DNA of 22,765 nt. Source: a virus. Below the pieces are notes generated by a model. That model was not told the DNA's origin, did no database searches, and saw nothing but the letters and a program-made list of their open reading frames with translations. The DNA lies in the IMG/VR virus record IMGVR_UViG_3300032298_000463, positions 1-22,765 of that record; one strand, 5' to 3'. The stretch's first letter is position 1. Every line of letters begins with the position of its first letter. The position numbers and the translations under genes were made by a program. This document shows positions 5,179-11,269 of this stretch, in pieces.

Positions 5179-5764
5179 CTTTCTCTTTAATCCCTTCAAT
5201 AAACCACTGTGGTGGTTGTCGTTTGGTCCATTTGGCCATATTCACCTTTTTATCTATATAGTATTTACGATACGAAGCTAAATGATCTCCATCGATTTTA
5301 CATTCATCTGGCATTGCAGGAGTTGGTCCTAACCAAATTCTAGTTTGATTATCCATGAATATGTTATCTGGCTGTGTGCGCAATATCTTGCGTAATTTCG
5401 CATCAGTCATATGAACTTTGTCATAACGATAAGTGTATTCGTCGCATACAGCACAAAATAATTGATAAAGATACTTATAATTGACTGCATGAGCACGAGC
5501 CCATATCGCTGATGGATGGTTAGCGTGTGTAGCTTTGTATAGGATACTATCACGTTCATCATCAAGTTGCCATCGTTTCAAGCTACGATAGCGTGCTGGT
5601 AACGAACCATTTACATACTTCTTTTCAATGGTTTGTGTGCCATCGAGCATGCGATGTGCAGTCGACAATAGTTGTGCATACTCGATGATCATCTTAACTA
5701 CGTGCTTGTCGAGATGGTATTCTGCCGACTTGACAGGATCATGATCTAAATAGAAGATATTCAT
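5081..5764 (-). CDS. conserved phage protein, 227 aa, possibly related to pyrimidine-dimer glycosylase-like proteins
   Basis: The N-terminus MNIFYLDHDP, followed by a Lys/His motif DKHVVKMIIEYAQLLSTAHR, is a pattern I know from many marine T4-like phages, usually without a function. The same order (Met-Asn-Ile start, Asp-x-Asp-Pro, Asp-Lys-x-Val-Lys-Met) recalls the Pyr_excise family of pyrimidine-dimer DNA glycosylases, so a DNA repair role is possible but unproven. Trp-rich segments follow (HPSAIWARAHAVNYKYLY; WLGPTPAMP). Its ATG overlaps the upstream stop (ATGA). The last 30 residues lie over the FmdB-like gene and look unlike the rest, perhaps a run-on after loss of an earlier stop. Confidence 0.82.
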   Translation of the reverse strand: MNIFYLDHDPVKSAEYHLDKHVVKMIIEYAQLLSTAHRMLDGTQTIEKKYVNGSLPARYRSLKRWQLDDERDSILYKATHANHPSAIWARAHAVNYKYLYQLFCAVCDEYTYRYDKVHMTDAKLRKILRTQPDNIFMDNQTRIWLGPTPAMPDECKIDGDHLASYRKYYIDKKVNMAKWTKRQPPQWFIEGIKEKDAYVRLQMQELQSLFRRDVKNVAARSASISTM

Positions 5765-5925
5765 CGTCCACCGTATATTTGTTTTTCAAGTTGTGCAATC
5801 TGATCTCTCATAGCAGAGCATTCTTGTTCTAAGAATTTATTTTTTTCAATGAGTTTCTTATTTTCTAATTGCAAGTTTGCGCATAGCAAATCTAATTCTA
5901 CAAAATCTTCAGCATCTCTATTCAT
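5761..5925 (-). CDS. small coiled-coil protein, 54 aa
   Basis: Nearly the whole protein is a predicted coiled coil: leucines and other hydrophobics recur every three to four residues from residue 10 to 50 (LQLENKKLIEKNKFLEQE), ending KQIYGGR. ATG at 5925 has GGAG 8 nt upstream and overlaps the end of the 80-aa gene by 8 nt; a longer frame from 5991 would overlap much further and lacks a ribosome site. It could be an oligomerisation or anti-host adaptor peptide; the sequence gives no more. Confidence 0.75.
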   Translation of the reverse strand: MNRDAEDFVELDLLCANLQLENKKLIEKNKFLEQECSAMRDQIAQLEKQIYGGR

Positions 5926-6160
5926 CTGATTTCTCCTCAAATTTTTTCTCTTGTATAGTCTTTTCTCCCCAAATCTTGCGAGGATTTCCACACATCACAC
6001 AATTTGGGATACCACAATTCATAGCATGATGTTTAATAAATTTATGTGGTTCAGATACATCTAAACCGTGCTCTTTAGCAATCTTAACTTGACGTTTAAT
6101 TTTAGTTTCTTTTTGATAGATTCGTTGAGAATGTTTAAGCTTGTGATCTTCATTAGACAT
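5918..6160 (-). CDS. conserved phage protein with Cys motif, 80 aa
   Basis: The first 40 residues are strongly basic and helical. A conserved-looking core HHAMNCGIPNCVMCGNPRK follows, with Cys49, Cys54 and Cys57 next to His44 and His45, consistent with a single zinc site. The pattern CGNPRK followed by GEKTIQEK is one I have seen in small proteins of T4-like marine phages. No function is assigned to them. AAGGA precedes the ATG, and the previous gene ends 1 nt before it. Confidence 0.82.
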   Translation of the reverse strand: MSNEDHKLKHSQRIYQKETKIKRQVKIAKEHGLDVSEPHKFIKHHAMNCGIPNCVMCGNPRKIWGEKTIQEKKFEEKSDE

Positions 6161-6161
6161 G

Positions 6162-6386
6162 TCAAGTCCTTGTGGTATTCAATCTCTTAGTTGTGTTTTG
6201 TAAGATAAGTTTTCTACAATCTTCTCTTACTTGCTGTGGAAAATCTGGAGAAATTTCGGCTATTCTACAATCATAAACTATGATTTTTTCGCTTGAATTT
6301 ATCATACGCAAAGCAAATATTGACCATGCTATCAAGCCACTGACAGCAAACGTATACAATGCTATTAATCTTATTCTATGAATCAC
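6162..6386 (-). CDS. single-pass membrane protein, 74 aa
   Basis: Residues 5-27 form one hydrophobic segment (LIALYTFAVSGLIAWSIFAL). The remaining part, with the motif YDCRIAEISPDFP and two Cys about 18 residues apart, would lie outside the cytoplasm, where they could form a disulfide. The start is GTG at 6386, overlapping the TGA of the upstream gene (GTGA). I know similar single-pass proteins from marine T4-like phages as unassigned. Being next to another small membrane protein suggests a joint role in the host envelope, by inference only. Confidence 0.8.
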   Translation of the reverse strand: MIHRIRLIALYTFAVSGLIAWSIFALRMINSSEKIIVYDCRIAEISPDFPQQVREDCRKLILQNTTKRLNTTRT

Positions 6387-6670
6387 ATGACCATCCTAAG
6401 AAGTCCAAACGTATCGATAGTAACTAACAAAAGGTAGTTAGCAAGCATCCCAAAAGATTTCCTAGTATAAGCAGCCCAAGCATACATAGCACAACCAGCG
6501 ATCCAAATAGGATACAAAATAAGTAGAGGAGGATTGGGAACAGTAAGAGCCATGGTAATACTGCAACCAATAGAAATAGCCCAAGCAAGCAACTCAACAA
6601 AAAACCTAAAACGATTAGAGCGAAGATCATCCTTTATCCACTGTAAAGTGCCTATAAAAATATCATTCAT
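6383..6670 (-). CDS. conserved phage membrane protein, 95 aa
   Basis: After an amphipathic start (QWIKDDLRSNRFRFFVE) there are three hydrophobic segments at about 25-43, 48-66 and 75-93. The loop TVPNPPLLILYPIW and the motif AAYTRKSFGMLANY give it a recognisable layout shared with hypothetical proteins of T4-like marine phages. The frame is open further upstream to 6727, but that part runs through the promoter at 6698-6726, so ATG at 6670 is taken as the true start. Function is unknown; the topology recalls small vitamin or ion transporters but is too short for them. Confidence 0.82.
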   Translation of the reverse strand: MNDIFIGTLQWIKDDLRSNRFRFFVELLAWAISIGCSITMALTVPNPPLLILYPIWIAGCAMYAWAAYTRKSFGMLANYLLLVTIDTFGLLRMVM

Positions 6671-6697
6671 GCGAGAATCATCCAAATAATTAATAAT

Positions 6698-6726
6698 ATT
6701 ATACCACACCATTCGACAAAAGTACA
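6698..6726 (-). promoter_or_regulatory. sigma70-like promoter for the 6670-3391 unit
   Basis: TGTACT (6721-6726), a 17-bp spacer ending in GTGTGG, TATAAT (6698-6703). The expected start is near 6691, giving a leader of about 20 nt before ATG 6670. It could drive about ten tightly packed genes down to the ClpP-like gene, with no terminator seen between. Confidence 0.82.
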
Positions 6727-6727
6727 C

Positions 6728-6785
6728 TGGTAATAGAAAGCATGTAATTTTCTATGTGTACATAGCCAAATGTATAGTCTATCTA
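6728..6785. other. short intergenic region with CTATGT/ACATAG inverted repeat
   Basis: This gap contains CTATGT-GT-ACATAG at 6752-6765, an imperfectly spaced 6-bp inverted repeat that includes the CTATGTACA word found around several -35 elements. A TGTACA is present, but no TATAAT follows at 17 bp. It may be an operator or a decayed promoter. Confidence 0.4.
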
Positions 6786-7001
6786 TCATCGTTCAAGAAT
6801 AACGTACTCACCAAAGTGTTTATCAAAGGTAGAGACTAAATGCTCGTAGTCTCCATCCTTCATTTCATTGAGGATTGTATCTCCATCTAAATCAAGCTGC
6901 CGAGCAAACTTCTTTGCATAACCCAGCAAACAAAATGCATTGCCTTCTGGACCTGTGAGATCAATGATAGGAGGATGTGTAAGTTGTTTTTCTCTGATCA
7001 T
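6786..7001 (-). CDS. conserved phage protein, 71 aa
   Basis: The motif PPIIDLTGPEGNAFCLLGYAKKFARQL at residues 10-36 is typical of a small, acidic, helical protein common in phages that has no assigned function. The C-terminal half continues with DGDTILNEMKDGDYEHLVSTF. It is soluble, with a single Cys. ATG at 7001 follows the upstream stop by 1 nt with GGTGG before it; an in-frame ATG at 7019 would overlap the upstream gene. It is the last gene of the 7982 unit. Confidence 0.8.
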   Translation of the reverse strand: MIREKQLTHPPIIDLTGPEGNAFCLLGYAKKFARQLDLDGDTILNEMKDGDYEHLVSTFDKHFGEYVILER

Positions 7002-7002
7002 A

Positions 7003-7389
7003 TTACCACCACGAATCATAGTAAACTACGCGACCTGCATCAATCTCATTACGAGCTTTGGCAAGAAACTCATGAGCAGATTCTATTTGATAATCTTCGA
7101 TCTCTTGTTCTCCAAAAAAGAATCCAGAGGTTGGTTCGAGGTTACCATCAATAAGATCAAGATCTAATCGTATCAGATCTTCTTCTGTTAAGCGTACAGG
7201 TACACAATTAAAAGATTCTTTGTCTCCGCCTTTTTCGCGATACAGCTTTTCCATCCAACCATGTAATGCATTGAATTTACGCCAATATGCAATTTCTTTA
7301 TGCTCACCACCATCGTTGTCGGTTTTACATTCAAAATCTCCAAGTGCGTCTTCTTTGCGCACAGAGAATGCGTACATATCTAAACCCAT
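7003..7389 (-). CDS. conserved phage protein, 128 aa
   Basis: It begins MGLDMYAF, followed by EIAYWRKFNALHGWMEKLY, the loop SFNCVPVRLTEEDLIRL, the Gly-Phe motif SGFFFGEQE, and ends VVYYDSWW. This combination is a familiar phage and plasmid protein family, predicted to be a small alpha/beta protein; its biochemical role has not been established as far as I know. ATG at 7389 has GGAG 7 nt upstream and follows the previous stop by 1 nt, so an earlier start at 7404 is unlikely. Confidence 0.85.
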   Translation of the reverse strand: MGLDMYAFSVRKEDALGDFECKTDNDGGEHKEIAYWRKFNALHGWMEKLYREKGGDKESFNCVPVRLTEEDLIRLDLDLIDGNLEPTSGFFFGEQEIEDYQIESAHEFLAKARNEIDAGRVVYYDSWW

Positions 7390-7390
7390 T

Positions 7391-7594
7391 TTAAAGCTCC
7401 TCAACAGTTATACGATACGATTTACCATTTCTATCAATCACAGACATAGTTTTTTTAGTTGATAAAAATTCGCCTTTTTCGCCAAGATCCCAATTCACTT
7501 TACCAACTGAGTCTACGTATGTTCCATATTCATGTGCATCTTTTTTCAAAGAATCATGAATCACTTTTGCCATATAATCACAATATGCTATCAT
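7391..7594 (-). CDS. small hypothetical protein, 67 aa
   Basis: A soluble protein with a helical N-terminus (CDYMAKVIHDSLKKDAHEYG) and beta-rich C-terminus (KTMSVIDRNGKSYRITVEEL). Aromatic residues are spaced as in a small alpha/beta fold. ATG at 7594 has GGAG 6 nt upstream and follows the stop of the 128-aa gene at 7596; an apparent start at 7669 inside that gene is rejected for lack of a ribosome site. No family recognised. Confidence 0.75.
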   Translation of the reverse strand: MIAYCDYMAKVIHDSLKKDAHEYGTYVDSVGKVNWDLGEKGEFLSTKKTMSVIDRNGKSYRITVEEL

Positions 7595-7595
7595 C

Positions 7596-7982
7596 TTAAG
7601 CTCCATAAATAACTGCGTCATTATCTGCAGACATCTCTGCATACTCCATTGGATCTGTATAACGATCATTTAGTTCGTTATAGTCCATACGTGGTTCTTT
7701 ACACGTGATCTTACCATCGTACTCCAATTGAGACTTTTCAAACCATGACATATAGTCATCGCTTTCGAGAGACCAATCGAGAATATACTCGCGCACATAC
7801 TCGTTGTTTTTCTCTACTTCAGCCATTTCGACCACTGCAGCATAGTCGATGTTGAGTGGTACATTGTCAATCATGTACTCAGAACCACCTTTCATCTTCC
7901 AATATTCGGGACATTCACCTTCGCCATCCCAATCATGAGCGCCGTAGTTTTCCATAAACTGTGTTCTAATAACGAGTATCAT
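7596..7982 (-). CDS. conserved acidic phage protein, 128 aa
   Basis: The N-terminus ILVIRTQFMENYGAHDWDGEGECPEYWKMKGG is a pattern I know from many T4-like and other large phages, where it is unassigned. The protein is strongly acidic, as is typical of DNA-mimic or anti-host proteins, though that is only an inference. The middle repeats VVEMAEVEKNNEYVREYILDW. AGGA lies 8 nt before the ATG. The gene is first in a four-gene unit with its own promoter at 8014-8042. Confidence 0.85.
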   Translation of the reverse strand: MILVIRTQFMENYGAHDWDGEGECPEYWKMKGGSEYMIDNVPLNIDYAAVVEMAEVEKNNEYVREYILDWSLESDDYMSWFEKSQLEYDGKITCKEPRMDYNELNDRYTDPMEYAEMSADNDAVIYGA

Positions 7983-8013
7983 ATAATTTGTCCTTTTGTC
8001 AATTTATAGAACC

Positions 8014-8042
8014 ATTATACAGCATTTCATGCAGTTTGTACA
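8014..8042 (-). promoter_or_regulatory. sigma70-like promoter for the 7982-6786 unit
   Basis: TGTACA (8037-8042), a 17-bp spacer ending in CTG, TATAAT (8014-8019). The expected start is near 8007, giving a 25-nt leader with AAAGGA before ATG 7982. GGGCCCTA lies directly upstream of the -35. Confidence 0.83.
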
Positions 8043-8211
8043 TAGGGCCCCTGGCCTTGCAAGTCGTTGATTCCATTAGCTTTTTAAAAATATTTTATTT
8101 TGTCACCCCATGAAACGTCCCAGGAGTCCCCCAAGGGGCCCCTCATCTTGGGGTGCGTTAGGGGGCCCGGGGTGTCACCCGCGCAGTTTTACTTTGGAAA
8201 AAAATCTGGAA
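8043..8211 (-). other. GC-rich intergenic region with nested inverted repeats
   Basis: No reading frame is convincing. The right half (about 8101-8185) is strongly GC-rich in an AT-rich genome. It holds a stem CCCCAAG/CTTGGGG (8129-8135 with 8147-8153), a 10-bp palindrome AGGGGCCCCT (8134-8143), and CACCCC (8104-8109), which can pair with GGGGTG at 8150 or 8169. GGGCCC occurs three times (8045, 8136, 8163). A terminator for the 8212-8544 gene may be included, but there is no clean T tract directly after the stems. A structured RNA is possible. Confidence 0.5.
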
Positions 8212-8544
8212 TTAACCACGACGCATCTTGCTGATCTCAACGGCCTCTTCGCTGCTGAAGATAGGTACTGCATTAGATTTGTGTAGTGTACCGATACCGA
8301 TCATCGCTGTACCTGTGTACTGATGTTGAGTCTTCTTAGTGCAGTCGTGATAGCCACTATTGAGTGATGGATAGCGAGGTGTCTCGCGTACGTATGGCTT
8401 AGATGGTTGTACCAATTTAACTGTCTTAGGTACAGGTTTGGTTTCGTACTTCTTGAGCATCGCTTGCCAGGATTCTGCTAAGGCACGTTGCTTAGCATTT
8501 GGCTTGCGCTTTTTTGACTTTCCGATCGGTGTGTGTATAATCAT
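8212..8544 (-). CDS. conserved basic phage protein, 110 aa
   Basis: The N-terminus is basic (KSKKRKPNAKQRALAESWQAMLKKYE), a pattern I know from hypothetical proteins of marine T4-like phages. The middle is Pro- and Lys-rich; the end (NAVPIFSSEEAVEISKMRRG) is a probable helix. It is soluble with one Cys, and its basic charge suggests nucleic acid or ribosome contact, by inference. It is a single-gene unit: its promoter at 8552-8580 ends 7 nt before the ATG, and there is no ribosome site, so the mRNA should be leaderless. Confidence 0.82.
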   Translation of the reverse strand: MIIHTPIGKSKKRKPNAKQRALAESWQAMLKKYETKPVPKTVKLVQPSKPYVRETPRYPSLNSGYHDCTKKTQHQYTGTAMIGIGTLHKSNAVPIFSSEEAVEISKMRRG

Positions 8545-8551
8545 GGTTAGT

Positions 8552-8580
8552 ATTATACCATGAAAATAACTCGTTGTACA
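8552..8580 (-). promoter_or_regulatory. sigma70-like promoter placing the start at the ATG of 8544
   Basis: TGTACA (8575-8580), a 17-bp spacer ending in ATGG, TATAAT (8552-8557). ATG begins 7 nt after the -10, where transcription should start. The spacer matches that of the 1791-1819 promoter over about 11 bp. Confidence 0.85.
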
Positions 8581-8586
8581 TAGGCC

Positions 8587-8847
8587 CTAGGACTTTTTTA
8601 TCCAGTTTGGATCCCACATATCCTTATATGGATCATCCTTATACCAATCCTCTTTTTCCCATGCTTTAAATTTTTCTAAAGATTCTTTTGGGATATAAAG
8701 CTGCTTTTCTTTCTTTTTATCGAGGTAATTAATGGCTTTCTCTCCGCCTTTAACTACGATCGTGATAGGATTAATATAATCTATAGGAGATGCAGTACTA
8801 GCATCAGCCATATACATCGCGCTTACTGTTGCTAATTCAACTATCAT
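8587..8847 (-). CDS. small protein with hydrophobic N-terminus, 86 aa
   Basis: The first 35 residues are hydrophobic or small (VELATVSAMYMADASTAS, then NPITIVVKGG) and could be a signal or membrane-contacting segment. The rest is Lys/Glu/Trp-rich and ends DMWDPNWIKKS. ATG at 8847 overlaps the upstream TGA as ATGA; a TTG two codons earlier is less likely. Similar small proteins occur in T4-like marine phages without an assigned role. It forms a two-gene unit with the 42-aa protein. Confidence 0.75.
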   Translation of the reverse strand: MIVELATVSAMYMADASTASPIDYINPITIVVKGGEKAINYLDKKKEKQLYIPKESLEKFKAWEKEDWYKDDPYKDMWDPNWIKKS

Positions 8848-8972
8848 GCGCAATCACTAAGAGAATCTATCCATCTGCGAGTGCATGCCTTATCTTCATC
8901 TTTGCATGGCATTTCTGGTTGTATTTCTTCTTTTACTTCTTCTATTTGTTTTACTTCTTTTGTATCGTCCAT
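8844..8972 (-). CDS. very small acidic protein, 42 aa
   Basis: The first 25 residues are an acidic helix (MDDTKEVKQIEEVKEEIQ). Three Cys follow (Cys25, Cys32, Cys41), with Trp near the end. GGAGAA lies 6 nt before the ATG. The frame is open upstream to 9041 but that part runs through the terminator hairpin at 9005-9027, so the short form is taken. It is the first gene of the unit with 8587-8847. No family recognised; a heme- or metal-binding role is not supported by the Cys spacing. Confidence 0.65.
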   Translation of the reverse strand: MDDTKEVKQIEEVKEEIQPEMPCKDEDKACTRRWIDSLSDCA

Positions 8973-8998
8973 AATGTATTCTCCTTTTGGGTTTGTAA

Positions 8999-9027
8999 AA
9001 ATAACGGGAGGTCTTGTGAACCTCCCG
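8999..9027 (-). terminator. terminator after the 9051-9230 gene
   Basis: The stem CGGGAGGT/ACCTCCCG (9005-9012 with 9020-9027), a 7-nt loop, then TTATTTTTA on the minus strand. It closes the unit that holds the 59-aa gene. Confidence 0.85.
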
Positions 9028-9050
9028 AGATATCTGATCACCGCCTTTAC

Positions 9051-9230
9051 TTAATTGACTAGGTTAACTCTTCCTTCTTCCGTATATTGTTGAACGTATG
9101 AGTCTATCTGTGCTTTTTTTATCTTAAGTCTACCAGCAACATCGCTTCGTCCTCGTTTCCGCATTTTTTGTATAAAATGTCCGAGCTCTCTCGAATCGCG
9201 TTTTAATTTTTCTAAATTGGAAAAAATCAT
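9051..9230 (-). CDS. small basic HTH-like protein, 59 aa
   Basis: Found by reading the gap. ATG at 9230 has GGAGAT 6 nt upstream and the frame ends TAA at 9051. The first 30 residues are a basic helical stretch with the pattern LKRDSRELGHFIQKMRKRG. Residues about 29-47 (RSDVAGRLKIKKAQIDSYV) have the spacing of a helix-turn-helix: a short helix, a Lys-rich turn, then an Ile/Tyr helix. A DNA-binding regulator is therefore possible but not proven. It stands alone between two terminators, so it must have its own promoter, which I could not recognise. Confidence 0.72.
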   Translation of the reverse strand: MIFSNLEKLKRDSRELGHFIQKMRKRGRSDVAGRLKIKKAQIDSYVQQYTEEGRVNLVN

Positions 9231-9304
9231 GCATATCTCCGTGAAGTTAAAAGGTTAAAAAATCACATGATGTAAGTTAAGCTAGTCTATCGTTCTCCTA
9301 AAGC
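9231..9304 (-). other. leader region of the 59-aa gene, no promoter recognised
   Basis: Between the nrd-operon terminator and the 59-aa gene there are about 70 bases, AT-rich on the minus strand, with no TATAAT and no match to the common promoter form of this window. Weak boxes such as TTTTAACTT are present but unconvincing. Confidence 0.35.
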
Positions 9305-9337
9305 AAAAAAGGCCTAGATCTGTCGGGAATCTAGGCC
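9305..9337 (-). terminator. terminator of the nrd/rnh unit
   Basis: A perfect 9-bp stem GGCCTAGAT/ATCTAGGCC (9311-9319 with 9329-9337), a 9-nt loop, then TTTTTT on the minus strand. It closes the transcription unit starting at nrdA and at rnh. Confidence 0.9.
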
Positions 9338-9375
9338 TTACGGGTTGATGGGGTGCGTGCAAGCATATACTATAT

Positions 9376-9810
9376 TTATTTAACTATGAGTCCTGGAAAT
9401 GCTTCTTGAACTAATTTTTTAGTGACACCTTTATATACGCCATCAAGTGTTTTGTCTTTCATGTGGCATATCAATGGAATCTCTTTAGAGTCGACTCTGT
9501 ATAATATATCTATAAACATCTTCTCTCTACGAACTCTATTGACTTGATCTCCAGGTCCACCTTTTACAAAGTATCTAAACTTTTTGGTTTCTGATAGTAG
9601 ACGAGTCTTATCGTAATTTTTCTTTTCATCTTCGTTGATAGGAGGAACTCCTTTTGGAAGGATGAATTCAATTGTATCATCGAAAGCGCCTTTAAGGATA
9701 TCACGAAGTTCTAAGCAGTTGAACTGTTTTAAAAGTTCAAGCTTTTCTTTACGTGATTCTGCCTTAGCGACAGCTTCTAACATTTCGGTGACAAGTAATT
9801 TTTTGGCCAT
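9376..9810 (-). CDS. DUF6433-like conserved phage protein, 144 aa
   Basis: It starts MAKKLLVTEMLEAVAKAESRKEKLELLKQFN, then RDILKGAFDDTIEFILPKGVPP, the order I recall for the DUF6433 family found in T4-like marine phages, a family without assigned function. The rest is basic and mixed (VRREKMFIDILYRVDSKEIPL). It has no membrane segment. It is 2 nt downstream of rnh and ends just before the terminator, so it shares the rnh promoter. Placement next to rnh hints at DNA replication or recombination, but this is positional inference. Confidence 0.8.
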   Translation of the reverse strand: MAKKLLVTEMLEAVAKAESRKEKLELLKQFNCLELRDILKGAFDDTIEFILPKGVPPINEDEKKNYDKTRLLSETKKFRYFVKGGPGDQVNRVRREKMFIDILYRVDSKEIPLICHMKDKTLDGVYKGVTKKLVQEAFPGLIVK

Positions 9811-9812
9811 AT

Positions 9813-10664
9813 TTAAAATTCGCTTATAGATTCGACTAACATTTTACAACGTTTCTTAATAAGATAATCCAACATTCTTGCACGAGGTGCTGGTGATTGA
9901 TTATCATATGCATACTTGATTGAGTCTACATAATCCTCTGGAATCATATCAAGATCAATCAATGTTTTATTCCTTTGATAATTTCTATACGTCTCATCAT
10001 CCATCGCAGATTTAATGTCTTCAGCTTTTTCTAGCCAAGCATCAATCTTTTTCTGAGTGATAGGAGTTTGTCGCAAACCATCCACAAAGGTGCTATCACT
10101 AGATAACACATTAGGAATACCATCGCCGCTATCGCCACGAAGAACATGCTCAAACAAGTATAGGTGAGGGTTCGTGTCTGTAACCATTTTCTTCTGGACT
10201 GGCGAGAACTGTTTAACATTTTTATATTTCTGTAATTGAATAAAATCTTTATCAGATGATATGATCATTACTGGTTCATTTTTACCAAACTCTTGTGTCT
10301 CTTTAACTAATGTTGCTATAACATCATCAGCTTCTATATGTTCGAGATGGATAACTTTATATGGAAAGTTTTCTTTAATCTCTTCGCGTATCTGATTCAA
10401 GTATTCAAAGAATAAGTTCCAATCTAAACCGCTATCTTCGCGAGCTTTCTTGCGATGAGCTTTATATTGTGGGAAATAGCCTTTACGCCAAGATTTTCCA
10501 CCATCACAAGCTATAACGATATCGCCATACTCTTTCTTAAACTTATGCGAATACATCCTAATACTATTTAGGATCATGTGTCTTAGAAAGTCTTCGCTAA
10601 GCTCAGCATTTGGTTGAGCATAGAAAGATGCGATAGAAATTTGCGAATAATCAATAATAATCAT
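9813..10664 (-). CDS. rnh: T4-type ribonuclease H (5' to 3' exonuclease, FEN-1 family)
   Basis: A strong match to T4 RNase H, which removes RNA primers from lagging-strand DNA by 5' to 3' exonuclease action using two metal ions. Acidic motifs in order: Asp5 in IIIDYSQI, Asp54 in ACDGGKS, Glu111/Asp113/Asp114 in EADDVI, Asp138/Asp140 in SSDKDF, and Asp178/Asp181 in RGDSGDG. Other conserved parts are HMILNSIR and NVKQFSPV. It is about 20 residues shorter at the N-terminus than T4 RNase H. ATG at 10664 is the only plausible start because Asp5 must be included. It lies 6 nt after a TATAAT, so its own transcript should be leaderless. Confidence 0.95.
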   Translation of the reverse strand: MIIIDYSQISIASFYAQPNAELSEDFLRHMILNSIRMYSHKFKKEYGDIVIACDGGKSWRKGYFPQYKAHRKKAREDSGLDWNLFFEYLNQIREEIKENFPYKVIHLEHIEADDVIATLVKETQEFGKNEPVMIISSDKDFIQLQKYKNVKQFSPVQKKMVTDTNPHLYLFEHVLRGDSGDGIPNVLSSDSTFVDGLRQTPITQKKIDAWLEKAEDIKSAMDDETYRNYQRNKTLIDLDMIPEDYVDSIKYAYDNQSPAPRARMLDYLIKKRCKMLVESISEF

Positions 10665-10670
10665 AGTATA

Positions 10671-10699
10671 ATTATACCACAGTTTTTGTCTGTTGTAAA
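10671..10699 (-). promoter_or_regulatory. sigma70-like promoter fused to the rnh start
   Basis: TTTACA (10694-10699), a 17-bp spacer ending in GTGG, TATAAT (10671-10676). The -10 overlaps the TAA of the GIY-YIG gene and the expected start is the A of the rnh ATG. GGGCCC occurs a little upstream. Confidence 0.84.
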
Positions 10700-11112
10700 C
10701 CCTTTATGTGGGCCCTATGAACTTTAACCATTATCCAATCATTGTAATATTGGTCGCTGGTTAATACTCCGCGAGTAAACTGTTCATGTGCCTCTAGATA
10801 ATTACACTCACCCTTTCCTGCACATAAGTGAAGGATCTCGCGCTTATAGTTATCTACACCATTCTTTGTAACTTCTTCAAGCAGCAGTTTATTGGAACCA
10901 AAATAGGTTTTCCAATCTGATTCTACTTTCAGTCGTTTTTTCTTGCCTTTAACTTGTTTGGTCCTACTCGACCAAAATAGTTTCTTACCTACATACTGTT
11001 TGTTTGTTTTTAAATCAGTAATTAGGTAAACAAAACCATATACTTCTTTATGTGTCTGCTCGCCTAGTTCGTAAGGCTTACCATTGTAAATCCATGTCAT
11101 CGTCGAACCCAT
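10672..11112 (-). CDS. GIY-YIG endonuclease-like protein, 146 aa
   Basis: The GIY-YIG core is recognisable as YGFVYLITD (residues 25-33) and YVGKK (40-44), followed by a basic stretch with SRTKQVKGKKKRLKVE and by DWKTYFGSN, KREILHLC and NYLEAHEQ. The Glu of the last motif may be the metal ligand. It is a single domain without a clear DNA-binding extension, so a conserved phage nuclease fits better than a homing enzyme. ATG at 11112 follows AAAGG closely; ATG at 11100 is an equal candidate. It overlaps the zinc-ribbon gene by 35 nt and is last in the nrd block before rnh. Confidence 0.78.
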   Translation of the reverse strand: MGSTMTWIYNGKPYELGEQTHKEVYGFVYLITDLKTNKQYVGKKLFWSSRTKQVKGKKKRLKVESDWKTYFGSNKLLLEEVTKNGVDNYKREILHLCAGKGECNYLEAHEQFTRGVLTSDQYYNDWIMVKVHRAHIKGLQQTKTVV

Positions 11113-11269
11113 CACCTTTCAAGAGGTTAACATCATCTTCTAACTCCTCTTGTATATATGATGACCCACAGAACGGACAGTATTGTGGTTCTTCTACGAC
11201 TGAATCATAGTCATACTTTATGGTAGCTTCAGCACCACATTCTAAACACTCGTGTATTTTTTCTGTCAT
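11078..11269 (-). CDS. small zinc-ribbon protein, 63 aa
   Basis: Two CxxC knuckles, Cys8/Cys11 and Cys31/Cys34 (ECLECG and YCPFCGSS), 20 residues apart, form a classic rubredoxin-like zinc ribbon. An acidic tail follows (EELEDDVN, then GFDDDMDLQW). ATG at 11269 overlaps the glutaredoxin stop in an ATGA arrangement, which decides against the apparent start at 11308. The protein could bind nucleic acid or a polymerase; its place in the nucleotide-reduction operon does not prove a role there. Confidence 0.82.
   Translation of the reverse strand: MTEKIHECLECGAEATIKYDYDSVVEEPQYCPFCGSSYIQEELEDDVNLLKGDGFDDDMDLQW

Noticed and set aside
6424-6630. Hydrophobic 68-codon minus-strand frame
   Set aside because: Shadow of the 95-aa membrane protein in another frame; AT-rich hydrophobic codons explain it.
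6728-6785. Promoter with TGTACA near 6758
   Set aside because: At 17 bp spacing only TTTCTA follows, a poor -10; kept as a repeat only.
9360-9380. TATTTATT near 9370 as T4 late promoter
   Set aside because: The minus strand reads AATAAATA, not TATAAATA; it lies at the stop of the DUF6433-like gene.
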